Positions 18,146 through 27,285 are shown, counted from the first letter of the stretch. The stretch: DNA of 64,000 nt from Paenalkalicoccus suaedae (GCF_006965545.2 NZ_CP041372.2:3224001-3288000), one strand, 5' to 3'. Made by a program: numbers and translations. The notes: generated by a model from the sequence alone, not told the origin.

Positions 18146-18165
18146 ATGTGTAACCGGTTACACAT
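18146..18165. promoter_or_regulatory. RbsR operator
   Basis: ATGTGTAACCGGTTACACAT is a perfect 20-bp palindrome with central CCGG, typical of LacI-family sites. It lies about 20-40 bp downstream of the predicted transcription start, so a bound repressor would block elongation or promoter clearance. Confidence 0.85.
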
Positions 18166-18190
18166 CAAACTAAAAAAATTTGATAACTGG

Positions 18191-18219
18191 ATTATATCTG
18201 ATATGAAAGCGTTTTACAA
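18191..18219 (-). promoter_or_regulatory. sigma-A promoter of the rbs operon with overlapping cre-like site
   Basis: Reading the minus strand, -35 TTGTAA (18214-18219) and -10 TATAAT (18191-18196) are 17 bp apart. The plus-strand TGAAAGCGTTTTAC at 18204-18217 overlaps the -35 and matches most of the CcpA cre consensus, with mismatches at its last two positions. This suggests carbon catabolite repression in addition to RbsR. Confidence 0.75.
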
Positions 18220-18433
18220 TAACTAATTTAAAAATTCATTTTGCCACCTTTATACTAAAGTTTGTTATCTCAAGATTTAAATAATCCTGTAGTCTAGTAT
18301 TAACGTTTAATATCCTACTACCACATCCTAACACGGGACCCACCCAAAAAATCGCCTACCCCCCTGGCGATGTCAGTGCTATCATGGACATACGGATTTT
18401 GTAAGTGACAAATACAGAGATTGAGGTGGAGAG

Positions 18434-19807
18434 ATGAACAGATCGAGGATGCTCCCTGCGCTATTTTTGCTCGCGCCGTTGGTTATGACGGCCTGCGGGA
18501 CAGAAACACCGGAGGATATGCAAAACGCAAACGACGTCAACGTAGCTCCGAACGAAGAAATCGAAAGCGAAGCTTCTGCATCAGAGAATGACGAGGTTTC
18601 TCAAGAGAACGAGGTTGAAGAGACTTCTAATGAAGCAACACACACAGAGAACGAAATAAATGAAGCAAACGAACCTGTTGAGGAAGAAGCCGCTGACTCA
18701 TCCAACGAAGACATTCAGATCGCGAGCGCGACAGAAGACTTAGGCTCGTTAAGCGTCCACTTTATTGATGTAGGACAGGCTGATGCCACGTTGTTTGAAT
18801 TCGACGAGGCGACGATTCTATTCGATACTGGCGATTACAGTCGCAATGATGTGGTCAATTATTTACATGCCAATGATATCGAAGAAATCGACATTCTAAT
18901 TGGCAGTCACCCACACGCGGATCACATCGGTCAGATGGACACCATTTTAAACGAATTCGATGTATCGGAAGTATGGATGTCCGGTGCCACAGCTACGTCT
19001 CAAACGTTTGAACGTGTCTTAGATGCGATCGAGACGACTGGGGTCGATTACTACGAGCCGCGCGCAGGTGATATTTTTGACGTCGGACCGCTAGTTGTGG
19101 AGATTGTCCACCCTGTTTCTGCCTTGAATGATTTAAATGATGACTCTATCTCTGCCACGTTTACGTACGGCGACATTACCTTCCTGCTTACTGGTGACGC
19201 GGAGCAGAATGCGGAGCAAATGATGGTGAATAGTGGCTATGATATTAGTGCGGACGTGCTTCAGCTTGGTCACCACGGCTCAAATACGTCCACAACCGAG
19301 GGCTTTTTATCTGCCGTGTCCCCGAGCATTGCCATTGTTTCTGCTGGCGAAAATAATTCATACGGTCACCCGCATGAAGAGGTCGTCACGCGCGTGGAGC
19401 AGGCAGGCATTGATCTATACGGCACCCACGTGCACGGCACGGTTATCGTAGAAACGGATGGTCAAGAGATGAATGTCTTAACAAGCGCGGACGGCACGGT
19501 TTCGCCTTCATCATCGGGAGGATCTAGCGGCGGAGCTACGCCAGCGGACGACCCAGATCCAGTTGAAGAAGAGCCTGTGGAAGAGCCCGCAACGGATCTC
19601 ACTCCAAGTGGCTGTATCGATATTAACAGCGCGTCGTTCGACGAACTGCAGGGAATTATCCACATCGGTCCTGAGCGGGCCGAGGAACTGATATCGCTCC
19701 GTCCATTCAACTCCGTCGATGACCTTACTCGCGTAAACGGCATCGCCGCTGGTAGACTTGGCGATATTGTCGCCGAGGGCGCAGCCTGTGCAGGAGGTTC
19801 ATCATGA
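18434..19807 (+). CDS. secreted ComEC/Rec2-like metallo-beta-lactamase-fold lipoprotein with HhH tail
   Basis: A 457-residue protein. Signal peptide with TAC lipobox (Cys about residue 22), an acidic Glu/Asn linker to about residue 100, then an MBL-fold domain (about 105-340): VHFIDVGQADATL, the zinc motif SHPHADHIGQMD, LTGDA and LGHHGSNTST. A Ser/Gly/Pro linker leads to a ComEA-like helix-hairpin-helix (about 398-455, INSASFDELQGIIHIGPERA). The MBL part equals the hydrolase domain of ComEC; the HhH binds DNA in ComEA. The combination suggests an extracellular nuclease or phosphodiesterase tethered to DNA. The stop overlaps the next start by 4 nt. Confidence 0.85.
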   Translation: MNRSRMLPALFLLAPLVMTACGTETPEDMQNANDVNVAPNEEIESEASASENDEVSQENEVEETSNEATHTENEINEANEPVEEEAADSSNEDIQIASATEDLGSLSVHFIDVGQADATLFEFDEATILFDTGDYSRNDVVNYLHANDIEEIDILIGSHPHADHIGQMDTILNEFDVSEVWMSGATATSQTFERVLDAIETTGVDYYEPRAGDIFDVGPLVVEIVHPVSALNDLNDDSISATFTYGDITFLLTGDAEQNAEQMMVNSGYDISADVLQLGHHGSNTSTTEGFLSAVSPSIAIVSAGENNSYGHPHEEVVTRVEQAGIDLYGTHVHGTVIVETDGQEMNVLTSADGTVSPSSSGGSSGGATPADDPDPVEEEPVEEPATDLTPSGCIDINSASFDELQGIIHIGPERAEELISLRPFNSVDDLTRVNGIAAGRLGDIVAEGAACAGGSS

Positions 19808-20073
19808 AAAAATTAGGTGTGATCGATCGTATAGAAGACGGACAGCACGCTGTCATTCTCGTTGAGTCTGAGCAGCTCCAATTCAATGTTCTTCGCGAAG
19901 ACCTCCCAGCAGGTGCAGAGGAAGGTACCTGGATAACGTTTGACGCGGTGGACGGGGTCGTTAGTAATATAGAGCTAGACTCCGCCAAAACGCACGAGCA
20001 GACAGAGCGCATCGAGAACAAACTAGGACGAATACGTAAGAAAAGTAGTGGCAGTAAGTTTAAAAGAAGATGA
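19804..20073 (+). CDS. DUF3006 domain protein
   Basis: An 89-residue protein of the DUF3006 type: the GVIDRIEDGQHAVILVE beta-hairpin start and the 'L..DLP.GA.EGTWI' core are characteristic, followed by a basic helical tail (RIRKKSSGSKFKRR). DUF3006 genes are regularly found beside ComEC-like MBL hydrolase genes; here the ATGA overlap makes them a coupled pair. Molecular role unknown. Confidence 0.85.
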   Translation: MKKLGVIDRIEDGQHAVILVESEQLQFNVLREDLPAGAEEGTWITFDAVDGVVSNIELDSAKTHEQTERIENKLGRIRKKSSGSKFKRR

Positions 20074-20083
20074 TAGCTATAGA

Positions 20084-20125
20084 ACAAGCCCAGCCAGGAG
20101 ATTCTCTCTCAGGCTGGGCTTGTTT
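20084..20125 (+). terminator. intrinsic terminator
   Basis: ACAAGCCCAGCC and GGCTGGGCTTGT form a 12-bp stem just after the DUF3006 gene, followed by TTGTG. Confidence 0.8.
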
Positions 20126-20261
20126 GTGTAGAAGTATTAGAGATAGAGTTGCTAAGTGCCGTGCTGTGAGGAGCGTTGGCGGACGGTTGTTTGATCGGGT
20201 TCTGGTTCGGGCTGGTAGATATGTTGAGGACTTCTAAATTTGGTTATATGGTAACTGAGCC

Positions 20262-20600
20262 TCGTTTCTGGATTATCGATCTCCGTTTTCGGATAATGAT
20301 CGACTGCTTCCGGATTATCGATCTCCGTTTTCGGATAATGATCAACTGTTTCCGGATTATCGATCACCGTTTTCGGATAATGATCGGCTGTTTCCGGATT
20401 ATCGATCACCGTTTTCGGATAATGATCGGCTGTTTCCGGATTATCGATCACCGTTTTCGGATAATGATCAACTGTTTCCGGATTATCGAACCCCGTTTCT
20501 GGATAATGATCGACTGTTTTCGGATAATGAACACCCGTTTTCGGATAATGATCAACTGTTTCCGGATTATCGAACCATCTATCCGGATAACCGCACTACC
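20262..20600. repeat. 42-bp dimeric array of 21-bp units (CGGATAAT/CGGATTAT)
   Basis: Units TTTTCGGATAATGATCNNCT and TTTCCGGATTATCGATCNCC alternate at 21-bp spacing, making a 42-bp dimer repeated about six times, with some monomer units at the right end. It fills the gap between the convergent DUF3006 and tyrZ genes. Confidence 0.88.
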
Positions 20601-20637
20601 GCACCGCACCCCATCCCCATCAGCACAACACCCCAAC

Positions 20638-21927
20638 CTACCCCACACGCACCTTCACAAATTTCCGCTTCCCAACCTGCACGATCATCTCGTCCGTTAC
20701 TTCAACGCGCGCTTTATCATCCTCTACCTTCACACCGTTAATCCGAACGCCACCGTTCGCAATCATACGACTTGCCTCACTATTCGAATGGAACAAATTC
20801 AGCTGCGTTAGCAACACTAACACACGCACACTGTTTCCTGCGCCCGACGATTTTTTCTCACCGACGCCAGCAGCTTCAAAATCAAACACGACTTCATCCA
20901 TAAAATCAGGCAACGCGCCCTTTTGGAAGACCGCGATAAAATCGTCCTCGGCCTTACGCGCAGCCTCCTCGTCGTGGTACATCCGCACAATCGTCTTCGC
21001 CAAACGCATCTTGCCATCGCGCGGATGCAACGCCCCAGACGCCAAGTCTGCCTTGACCTTCTCGACCTCATCCACCGACAAATCCGTCACCAGCTCAAAG
21101 TATTTGCCCATCAGCTCATCCGGAATCGACATCGCCTTCCCGTACATGTCGCGCGGCGCCTCGTCGATGCCGATGTAGTTATTCTTCGACTTCGACATCT
21201 TCTCCACACCGTCAAGCCCCTCTAAAAGCGGCATCAGTAGCGCCACCTGCTTCGGCTCGCCAAACTTCTCCTGGTAGTGGCGCCCCATCAGAATATTGAA
21301 ATGCTGATCCGTGCCGCCAAGCTCAATATCATTCTTTAGGACGACCGAATCGTACCCCTGCATCAATGGGTAGAAAAATTCGTGGAGCGAAATTGGCTTA
21401 CCGAGCGCCGTCCGCTCCTCGAAATCGTCACGCTCCATCAAGCGCGCCACCGTAATTTTACCTGCAAGCTGAATCACGTCCTCAAACGACAGCGTGCGCA
21501 ACCACTTTGAATTGTAGTGAAGCTCCACCTTCTCCATGTCGAGCACCTTGCCAAACTGCTCAAAGTACGTCTTCGCATTGTGCTCCACTTCCTCGTCCGT
21601 CAACGCGCGACGCGCCACAGACTTACCAGTTGGATCCCCAATCTTACCCGTAAAATCACCAATTAACAGCTGAATAATGTGACCGTTGTCCTGAAATTGA
21701 CGCATCTTTTTTAGCACCACCGTATGTCCAAGATGGACATCAGGCGCAGATGGATCCAAGCCTAGCTTAATCTTGAGAGGGCGCCCCTCTAAAACCGACT
21801 GGGCTACCTTCAGCTCCAGTTCCTCCGACGGGATCACCTCTTGGGCACCGTGCGCGTACAATCGCACCTGCCGCTTCACTTCAAGACGTTGCTCCTCGTT
21901 TAATTGCTCCAACACATTTTGACCCAT
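20638..21927 (-). CDS. tyrZ: tyrosyl-tRNA synthetase, TyrZ type
   Basis: A 429-residue class I synthetase charging tRNA-Tyr. [16 protein letters not shown] holds the HIGH-like motif (about residues 64-67), [13 protein letters not shown] the tyrosine-pocket region, [11 protein letters not shown] the KMSKS loop (about 246-250), and the C-terminal 70 residues an S4 RNA-binding domain ending [14 protein letters not shown]. Sequence pattern is of the TyrZ kind, not the B. stearothermophilus TyrS kind. A tyrosine T-box leader precedes it and a MarR gene lies upstream, as for ywaE-tyrZ in B. subtilis. Confidence 0.93.
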   Translation of the reverse strand: MGQNVLEQLNEEQRLEVKRQVRLYAHGAQEVIPSEELELKVAQSVLEGRPLKIKLGLDPSAPDVHLGHTVVLKKMRQFQDNGHIIQLLIGDFTGKIGDPTGKSVARRALTDEEVEHNAKTYFEQFGKVLDMEKVELHYNSKWLRTLSFEDVIQLAGKITVARLMERDDFEERTALGKPISLHEFFYPLMQGYDSVVLKNDIELGGTDQHFNILMGRHYQEKFGEPKQVALLMPLLEGLDGVEKMSKSKNNYIGIDEAPRDMYGKAMSIPDELMGKYFELVTDLSVDEVEKVKADLASGALHPRDGKMRLAKTIVRMYHDEEAARKAEDDFIAVFQKGALPDFMDEVVFDFEAAGVGEKKSSGAGNSVRVLVLLTQLNLFHSNSEASRMIANGGVRINGVKVEDDKARVEVTDEMIVQVGKRKFVKVRVG

Positions 21928-21950
21928 AATAGTATCCCTCCATAATAAAA

Positions 21951-22180
21951 TATAAAAAGGCTATCAACCTCGCGAAGGGACGTGCGCACACGCGGTACCA
22001 CCCTTCTTGAAGTCAATAGCCTTCCAACTCTGCGACTAACGGCTCGCTAACCGGCCTGCGCTACTCACGCTGGCAGCTCAAGGAGTGTAATTCGGTTCAC
22101 CTGTGTATCGGTTCGCAGCACCCACCGACTCTCTGCAACAGGGAGATGACACCTACTTCGCTTCCTCTCAATGCTATTCT
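21951..22180 (-). promoter_or_regulatory. T-box riboswitch leader of tyrZ
   Basis: The minus strand shows the T-box sequence AAGGGTGGTACCGCG (21991-22005) ahead of a terminator whose 3' arm is followed by TTTTTATATTTT. In stem I, GAATTACAC places a UAC Tyr codon at 22087-22089 in the specifier position. Uncharged tRNA-Tyr would stabilise the antiterminator and raise tyrZ expression. Confidence 0.92.
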
Positions 22181-22191
22181 TATATAGTTGA

Positions 22192-22713
22192 TTATTCCAT
22201 ATTCACAATCACACGACGCATCAGCGACGCAACAAGCCTCTGCTCATCTCCGGTGAGGCCGGACGCAATCTCTTTTTCTCCTTGATGAAACCGCGGATAC
22301 AGCTCCCTCATCAAGTCCTTGCCAGCATCCGTTAAAAGCAGGTGCGTGATTCTGCGATCTCGCGCGTCCGTCTCTCTAACAAGTAGCCGTTTGCGCTCAA
22401 GCGTTTTCGTGATGTTACTCACAGTCGCCTTCGACACCCCGGTAAGCTCCGCCAGTCTCTTCGTTTCGACGGACTCCCAAATCCAAAGATCGTACAGCAT
22501 CGAAAACGCTGTCCACGACAGCCCATGCTCTGCGAGCACCTCGCGCTCCATCTTGTTGCGCAACCCCTGCGCCACCTTATATATCGACGTCACCATGGCG
22601 ATGGCATCGCCATCCAGTGACTCCACCGGTAGCTCCGAAAGCCTATTAACAGCCTCGCGCTCTTCCTCAAGCAACGCACCTTCATCCGTGAACGAATAAA
22701 TAGACACCACCAC
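22192..22713 (-). CDS. MarR family transcriptional regulator
   Basis: A 173-residue winged-helix regulator. Residues 60-130 hold the MarR core: LSWTAFSMLYDLW, the recognition helix region VSKATVSNITKTLERK and the wing DARDRRITHLLLTDAG. Located directly upstream of the tyrZ T-box, the same arrangement as ywaE in B. subtilis, although its target is not established by position. An extended imperfect palindrome upstream (22738-22782) may be its operator. Confidence 0.88.
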   Translation of the reverse strand: MVVSIYSFTDEGALLEEEREAVNRLSELPVESLDGDAIAMVTSIYKVAQGLRNKMEREVLAEHGLSWTAFSMLYDLWIWESVETKRLAELTGVSKATVSNITKTLERKRLLVRETDARDRRITHLLLTDAGKDLMRELYPRFHQGEKEIASGLTGDEQRLVASLMRRVIVNME

Positions 22714-22737
22714 CTTGGATTAGTTTAAGCTTAGATT

Positions 22738-22782
22738 GTTTCATAAGTTGATCGTTATTTCGTCGATCGTTAGCTATGAAAC
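22738..22782. promoter_or_regulatory. extended inverted repeat upstream of MarR gene
   Basis: GTTTCATA...TGATCG and CGATCG...TATGAAAC form interrupted inverted arms over 45 bp, 25 bp before the MarR start codon. Candidate autoregulatory site; it could also be a hairpin. Confidence 0.5.
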
Positions 22783-22849
22783 GATATTAACAGAGGAGTA
22801 AAAATAAAGCAAGAGGGAAGTTTTTGAGCAAGCGGATGATGGAGGGCTG

Positions 22850-23010
22850 GTTCTGGTTAATTGAGTGACGTTTCCGGTTAATTAGAGCTCCGTTCCGGTT
22901 TATTGAGCCTCTGTTTCGGTTAATTACAGCTCCTTTCCGGTTAATCACAGCTCTTTTCCGGTTTATCGACCTTCGGTTTCGGTTAATCAAGCAACGTCTC
23001 CGGTTAATTT
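22850..23010. repeat. 21-bp array, CGGTTAAT family
   Basis: About seven units with core TTCCGGTTAATNNNAGCTCC at 21-bp spacing, between the divergent MarR and toxin genes. Some units have TTTAT in place of TTAAT. It is followed directly by the conserved palindromic module at 23011-23050. Confidence 0.85.
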
Positions 23011-23050
23011 AACAACCTTACGAGCATGCGAATAAGTGCCACTTATCAAA
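23011..23050. repeat. conserved palindromic module associated with repeat arrays (copy 1)
   Basis: The stretch with TACGAGCATGCGAATAAGTG and CCACTTATCAAA contains the perfect 15-bp palindrome ATAAGTGCCACTTAT. Closely similar stretches occur at 51079-51119 and 57806-57849, each time beside a CGG(A/T)TAAT array. Confidence 0.7.
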
Positions 23051-23146
23051 ACCGACTAAACTCTATCCGAAGTAATGGTTTTCGGTTAACCGCACCCCAC
23101 CTCCAAAGAACCAACATGTAAAGACTAATACCTCACACTTTTTTGA

Positions 23147-23158
23147 TATCAATTGATA
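23147..23158. promoter_or_regulatory. candidate toxin-antitoxin operator
   Basis: TATCAATTGATA is a perfect 12-bp palindrome about 60 bp upstream of the toxin start and just before a CATAAT -10-like element. HTH antitoxins commonly autoregulate at such sites; this one fits by position. Confidence 0.45.
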
Positions 23159-23216
23159 GCATTTTTATTTCAGTTGTGACATAATACTCTTATCCAGTAA
23201 TGTTGGGGGTGTCGCC

Positions 23217-23567
23217 TTGCATAGTAGTTCCATTCAAGAGGTCAATGCATTCCTTAAAGAAATGAGAAAGGTTATTATGCTGCCAAGACAGTTTAGAATG
23301 GAACCTAGAACGTTTGATGGATTGGCTGCACTTGGATTAACAATTCCTCAAGCCAAAAAAGAGATTCAAACACTTAAATTTGTCCACTATGATCGCGGTC
23401 CTACACCTGATAAGATTGGCGATGATACATCTATTTGGGAATTTGGAAAACCAATAGATGATGACATTGTCTACATCAAACTGAAACTTCACCCAAAACG
23501 AGGTTGTATTTGCTTGTCCTTTAAACCTTCAACAGGACCTTTTACACTTCCATATAGAAATTTGTAG
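23217..23567 (+). CDS. MqsR-family toxin
   Basis: A 116-residue protein resembling MqsR, a RelE-fold mRNA interferase. The arrangement LKFVHYDRGPTPDKIGDD, WEFGKPIDDDIVYIKLKL and CICLSFKPS follows the MqsR pattern of short strands with conserved Tyr, Arg-Gly-Pro, Phe-Gly and Cys-x-Ser. TTG is used as start with GGGGGT at good spacing. The antitoxin gene follows after 58 bp, so toxin-first order as in mqsRA. Predicted to cleave mRNA when unopposed. Confidence 0.75.
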   Translation: MHSSSIQEVNAFLKEMRKVIMLPRQFRMEPRTFDGLAALGLTIPQAKKEIQTLKFVHYDRGPTPDKIGDDTSIWEFGKPIDDDIVYIKLKLHPKRGCICLSFKPSTGPFTLPYRNL

Positions 23568-23625
23568 TTGCAGAGAAGATAGCCTAATAAGCTGTCTTCA
23601 TAAAGAAATAGAGAGGGTGAACAAG

Positions 23626-24672
23626 ATGACTAATAAACTAGATCAACACTCGTTAAATGAATTCTGCGACACGTGTAATGATTTTATGCCAACAACCATT
23701 GTCCATTCAGAAGAAACATATAAAGTTCGCGGTAAAGAAATTTCTATACTAGCTTCCGTTCGCATTTGCACAACGTGTAAAACGAGCATTTTTGACGAGG
23801 ATCTTGATTCTGTCAACTTAGAGAAAGCCTACGATTTGTTTCGCCAAGAAGAGAACTATCTATCTGCTAAAGAGATTGTTGCCATTAGACAGTCCTATCG
23901 TTTATCACAACGAGGTTTTGCCGCACTTCTTGGGTGGGGTCCAGCAACTGTTGCTAGATATGAAAGTGGATCGATCCCATCCAAGTCTCATCACACCAGT
24001 TTACGTCAGGCAAAGGACGATCCTACCTACCTCCGCGACTTATATGCGCGTAATCAACATGCATTAGGAAGGCTCGATCAACAGCGATTTGAGTCAACTC
24101 GCCAAAAGCCTTACATCGATGATGAAAAGGACACAATTGAACTACTGACAAAAAAATATTCCCCCGTGGCCGTCAATCAGGAATATACTGGCTACACAGA
24201 TTTTAATTTTAATAAGCTCTCAACAATTATTTTATACATGACAAGCCACATTCCTAAAGTTTCTAAAACGAAGCTCATGAAACTCCTTTTTTATTCAGAT
24301 TTTAAGAGCTATCAAAAATACGGGCTCTCCATCACCGGTATCGCCTATCAGCATTTCCCCTACGGCCCGGTGCCCTATCACCACTTGCTCATGCTCGATG
24401 CACTGACAGAAAATCACGTCGTACACTTACAACCATTCGACAACTTTGAAGGTGAATTTATCGAACCTAATCAACAATACGATTTATCCTTACTAGATAA
24501 GGAAGAGATCGAGACAATCCAAGAGGTCATCGATCACTTTCACTCCTTCAACGCGTCCACTATCTCGGACTATTCACATGAAGAAGATGCTTATAAACAA
24601 ACCAGGAATGGAGAGTTCATCCCTTATGAATATGGGGAGACGATGAGGGAGTTTGGTGAGGACGGGAAGTAA
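23626..24672 (+). CDS. MqsA-like antitoxin fused to a Panacea (DUF4065/SocA-like) domain
   Basis: A 348-residue fusion. Residues 9-60: a zinc-binding domain with two Cys-x2-Cys pairs (FCDTCND, RICTTCKT). Residues 75-125: an XRE-type HTH (YRLSQRGFAALLGWGPATVARYESG), the MqsA layout. Residues 190-348: a Panacea/DUF4065 domain (TKLMKLLFYSDFKSYQKYG, HFPYGPVPYHHL). Panacea domains neutralise many unrelated toxins; here the domain is joined to an MqsA antitoxin beside an MqsR toxin. ATG at 23626 is favoured over the GTG 9 nt earlier because GAGAGGG fits it. A perfect terminator follows. Confidence 0.85.
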   Translation: MTNKLDQHSLNEFCDTCNDFMPTTIVHSEETYKVRGKEISILASVRICTTCKTSIFDEDLDSVNLEKAYDLFRQEENYLSAKEIVAIRQSYRLSQRGFAALLGWGPATVARYESGSIPSKSHHTSLRQAKDDPTYLRDLYARNQHALGRLDQQRFESTRQKPYIDDEKDTIELLTKKYSPVAVNQEYTGYTDFNFNKLSTIILYMTSHIPKVSKTKLMKLLFYSDFKSYQKYGLSITGIAYQHFPYGPVPYHHLLMLDALTENHVVHLQPFDNFEGEFIEPNQQYDLSLLDKEEIETIQEVIDHFHSFNASTISDYSHEEDAYKQTRNGEFIPYEYGETMREFGEDGK

Positions 24673-24678
24673 TAGTTA

Positions 24679-24716
24679 AGCACATGAAAAAGAGCCTTCT
24701 GGGCTCTTTTCATGTG
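24679..24716 (+). terminator. intrinsic terminator
   Basis: GCACATGAAAA-GAGCC and GGCTC-TTTTCATGTGC form a long near-perfect hairpin directly after the antitoxin gene. Confidence 0.85.
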
Positions 24717-24809
24717 CTATAAAGTTGTTATAACGATCATTAGCTCTTGTTCCCACTCTCACACCACATAATTAACATAAGCGAACACAGGCATTATTAC
24801 AACAATCGC

Positions 24810-25561
24810 TTACAGTTGCAACGACTTAATAAAGCTCGTGGGACTGTGGTTCGTATACTTTTTAAACACCGTCGTAAAGTACTTGTAATCACTGTAACCG
24901 ACGCTTTGTGCGATAGAGTAAATGTGATCTTCACCGTTTCGCATTTGCTCGATACTTTTTTGAATACGGACTTTGTTGATATATTGACTTAGCGTTTGGT
25001 TCATCTCTTTTTTAAACTTTCCATGAAGATAGGTCGGGCTTTTATCGATATGGTCAGCTAGTTCTTGAACCGTCAGTTTTTCCGCAAAATTCTCATCAAT
25101 AAAATCTAACACTCGCTTAATTGAATTAGAAATAGAGGAAGGTTTTGCGTCATTTGCAAAAAACCACTCCGCTTTCTCGCTCTTCTTCCCTACTGATCCA
25201 CTTTCATCCAAATGAGTGACTGCCTTTTTTAAAGTAGCTGAGAGCTCCTCATGGTTTAAAGGCTTTAACAAATAATCAAATGCTCCAAGCTTCATCGCTT
25301 GCTTCGCATAGTCAAACTCATCATAACTACTTAAGATAATCGAGAGTTGATTCGTCCTATACTTACACGTTTCTAGGAGCTCAATACCAGTCATATTTGG
25401 CATACGAATATCCGTAATTACTATATCAGGTTGTACCTGCTCGCCTCGAGTCCATCGCTTGCCTCCCCTACAATACAGCAATCGTGACTATGCCAGTCAA
25501 AGGTTAACACAAGTCCTCGTCTTATAATCCGTTCATCCTCAACAAGCAACACCTTTTTCAT
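24810..25561 (-). pseudogene. YesN-like AraC-type response regulator, frameshifted
   Basis: The normal start is ATG at 25561, reading MKKVLLVEDERIIRRGLVLT with the acidic pocket, up to SDGLEA; the frame then runs into TAG at 25421. The rest continues in another frame from EQVQPDIVITDIRMP (phosphoacceptor Asp) through the Lys motif FDYLLKPLN to a C-terminal AraC HTH pair ending NHSPTSFIKSLQL. About 10-13 nt appear lost between the two parts. Would be the partner of the adjacent YesM-like kinase, 2 nt downstream of it. Whether this is a real mutation or a sequence error cannot be told here. Confidence 0.8.
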
Positions 25562-25563
25562 TG

Positions 25564-27285
25564 TTATCCTACACTCCTCTCGTGCGTAAGAATCAGCGGC
25601 ATCTCGAATGAAACGCGAAGCCCTCCGTTATTTACTGCTACATCCAAGCCTTTATTATCTGGGAAAAGTAGTTGAATGCGCCTATGCACATTGTAAAGAC
25701 CTAACCCAATCTCCGAACTGTTTTCATCCTGTAATTCTTTAGTTAACAAATCGACTTTCTCAAAAGTACATGTTTTACCGTTATCTATTACCGTGCATAA
25801 AAGCTGATTTTGTTTTAATCGCATTTGTACATGTATTTGAAGTGCTTCACCTTTAGGATCTGCGTGCTTTATTGCGTTTTCAACTAGTGGTTGAATAAGA
25901 AGACGAGGCAGAAGAATAACATGCTGATGTAGTTGGAGCATAGGATCGACTTCAACTACATAATGAAGGGAATCTTCAAACCTCAGTTGATGCAAGTCAA
26001 TGTAATGCTGTAGCTGGTTCAGTTCATCTACCAAAAGAACCTCTTGATCGCTCTTCTGCACACTATAACGAAGTAGCTTTGAGAGGGCTAGGATGCTTTT
26101 TTCCGCATTTTTAGGCTCAATTAAAATCGAATAGCGAATCGATTCTAACACGTTAAATACAAAGTGGGGATTAAACTGCAACTCTAAATGCTTAATTTCT
26201 GATTCGCGCTGACGTTTAGAGAGCTCCTCCTTCTCTCTAATTAACTGCTTAATTTCATCTAACATGTCATTGAATTGTCCGGCTAAGACATTCATTTCCT
26301 CTTCGTCAGAGGATTTCAAGTAGTAATCATTACTACCGATTTTGAACTGATTGATAGATTCCGTCATATTGTTAATACTCTCTGTAAGCTTGTCTGATAG
26401 CTTAGAAGACAACACTCGTAGCACGATAAAAATGAACAAAGATAAAACTAAAAAGAAGCCTGTAATAATCGCAAGTGTACTAGAATATTGTTGTACAGGA
26501 TTAAGCGTGTAAACGGATAATGCTGATCCAGGTATCTGCTCTTTTGCTTGAACAAAATCATTATCTCTTATTTGCACGTTCATTCCCTCTTCAACATCTG
26601 GCCGATACTTATTTAAAAAGTCTCGGACCGAATTGTTGCTTGTTGCAATAATCGTATCGTATGGATCCGTAATCACTGATAAATTGACCGGGTGTTGAAA
26701 AAGTAATGTAAGAAAATCTTCTTCGTGCAGTAAGTAAAAAACATATCCCTTCTCTTCATTCTCGTCAACGATTTGTGCTCCATACAAGTACGAGCTAAGT
26801 CTGCCATTATGATAAGGAATTTGATTAACGCGATTAATAACAGGCGACTCCTGTCGGTCAAGTAATCGCTTAGATGTCAAAAAGTAATCAGCGAGATCTG
26901 GTGCTAGCTGATCCACATCAATCGCATTGGATAGAACAAGTGACTCATTTTTATCGAATAAGAAAAAGTCACTTTGAATGATTTGTTGCGTATTAAACTC
27001 ATAGAAAGCTTGAAAGAGTGAAGACTCTCCCTGCATAAAATCAAGGTAATCAATTACAATGGCACTTTGTGCTGTCTCTTCGATAAACTGTGCGTAAGAC
27101 TCATGCATCTCACTTAAATCTGCAGCTAACGCTTGCCCAGCCTCTTCTGTTTGCCTGATCAGGATTTGAGAGGAATTGAAGTAAAAAAAGGCAGACACTG
27201 CCACAGCTACTATGAGCAATGGAATCAGCGTGTAGCGCATAAACGCCTTACGGACTTTTTCCTTTAAACTAGTAGTCTGTGGCAT
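25564..27285 (-). CDS. YesM-like sensor histidine kinase
   Basis: A 573-residue membrane kinase of the LytS/YesM group. Helix 1 at about residues 18-36, an extracytoplasmic sensor domain to about 265, helix 2 at about 270-292, HAMP, then the His-kinase motif HLELQFNPHFVFNVLESIR with phosphorylated His, and an HATPase domain (LLIQPLVENAIKHAD, GIGLGLYNVHRRI-like GLGLYNVHRRIQ). Such kinases usually sense sugars or other nutrients and pair with AraC-type regulators; the downstream partner is frameshifted. It lies beside an ABC importer that it probably controls. Confidence 0.88.
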   Translation of the reverse strand: MPQTTSLKEKVRKAFMRYTLIPLLIVAVAVSAFFYFNSSQILIRQTEEAGQALAADLSEMHESYAQFIEETAQSAIVIDYLDFMQGESSLFQAFYEFNTQQIIQSDFFLFDKNESLVLSNAIDVDQLAPDLADYFLTSKRLLDRQESPVINRVNQIPYHNGRLSSYLYGAQIVDENEEKGYVFYLLHEEDFLTLLFQHPVNLSVITDPYDTIIATSNNSVRDFLNKYRPDVEEGMNVQIRDNDFVQAKEQIPGSALSVYTLNPVQQYSSTLAIITGFFLVLSLFIFIVLRVLSSKLSDKLTESINNMTESINQFKIGSNDYYLKSSDEEEMNVLAGQFNDMLDEIKQLIREKEELSKRQRESEIKHLELQFNPHFVFNVLESIRYSILIEPKNAEKSILALSKLLRYSVQKSDQEVLLVDELNQLQHYIDLHQLRFEDSLHYVVEVDPMLQLHQHVILLPRLLIQPLVENAIKHADPKGEALQIHVQMRLKQNQLLCTVIDNGKTCTFEKVDLLTKELQDENSSEIGLGLYNVHRRIQLLFPDNKGLDVAVNNGGLRVSFEMPLILTHERSVG

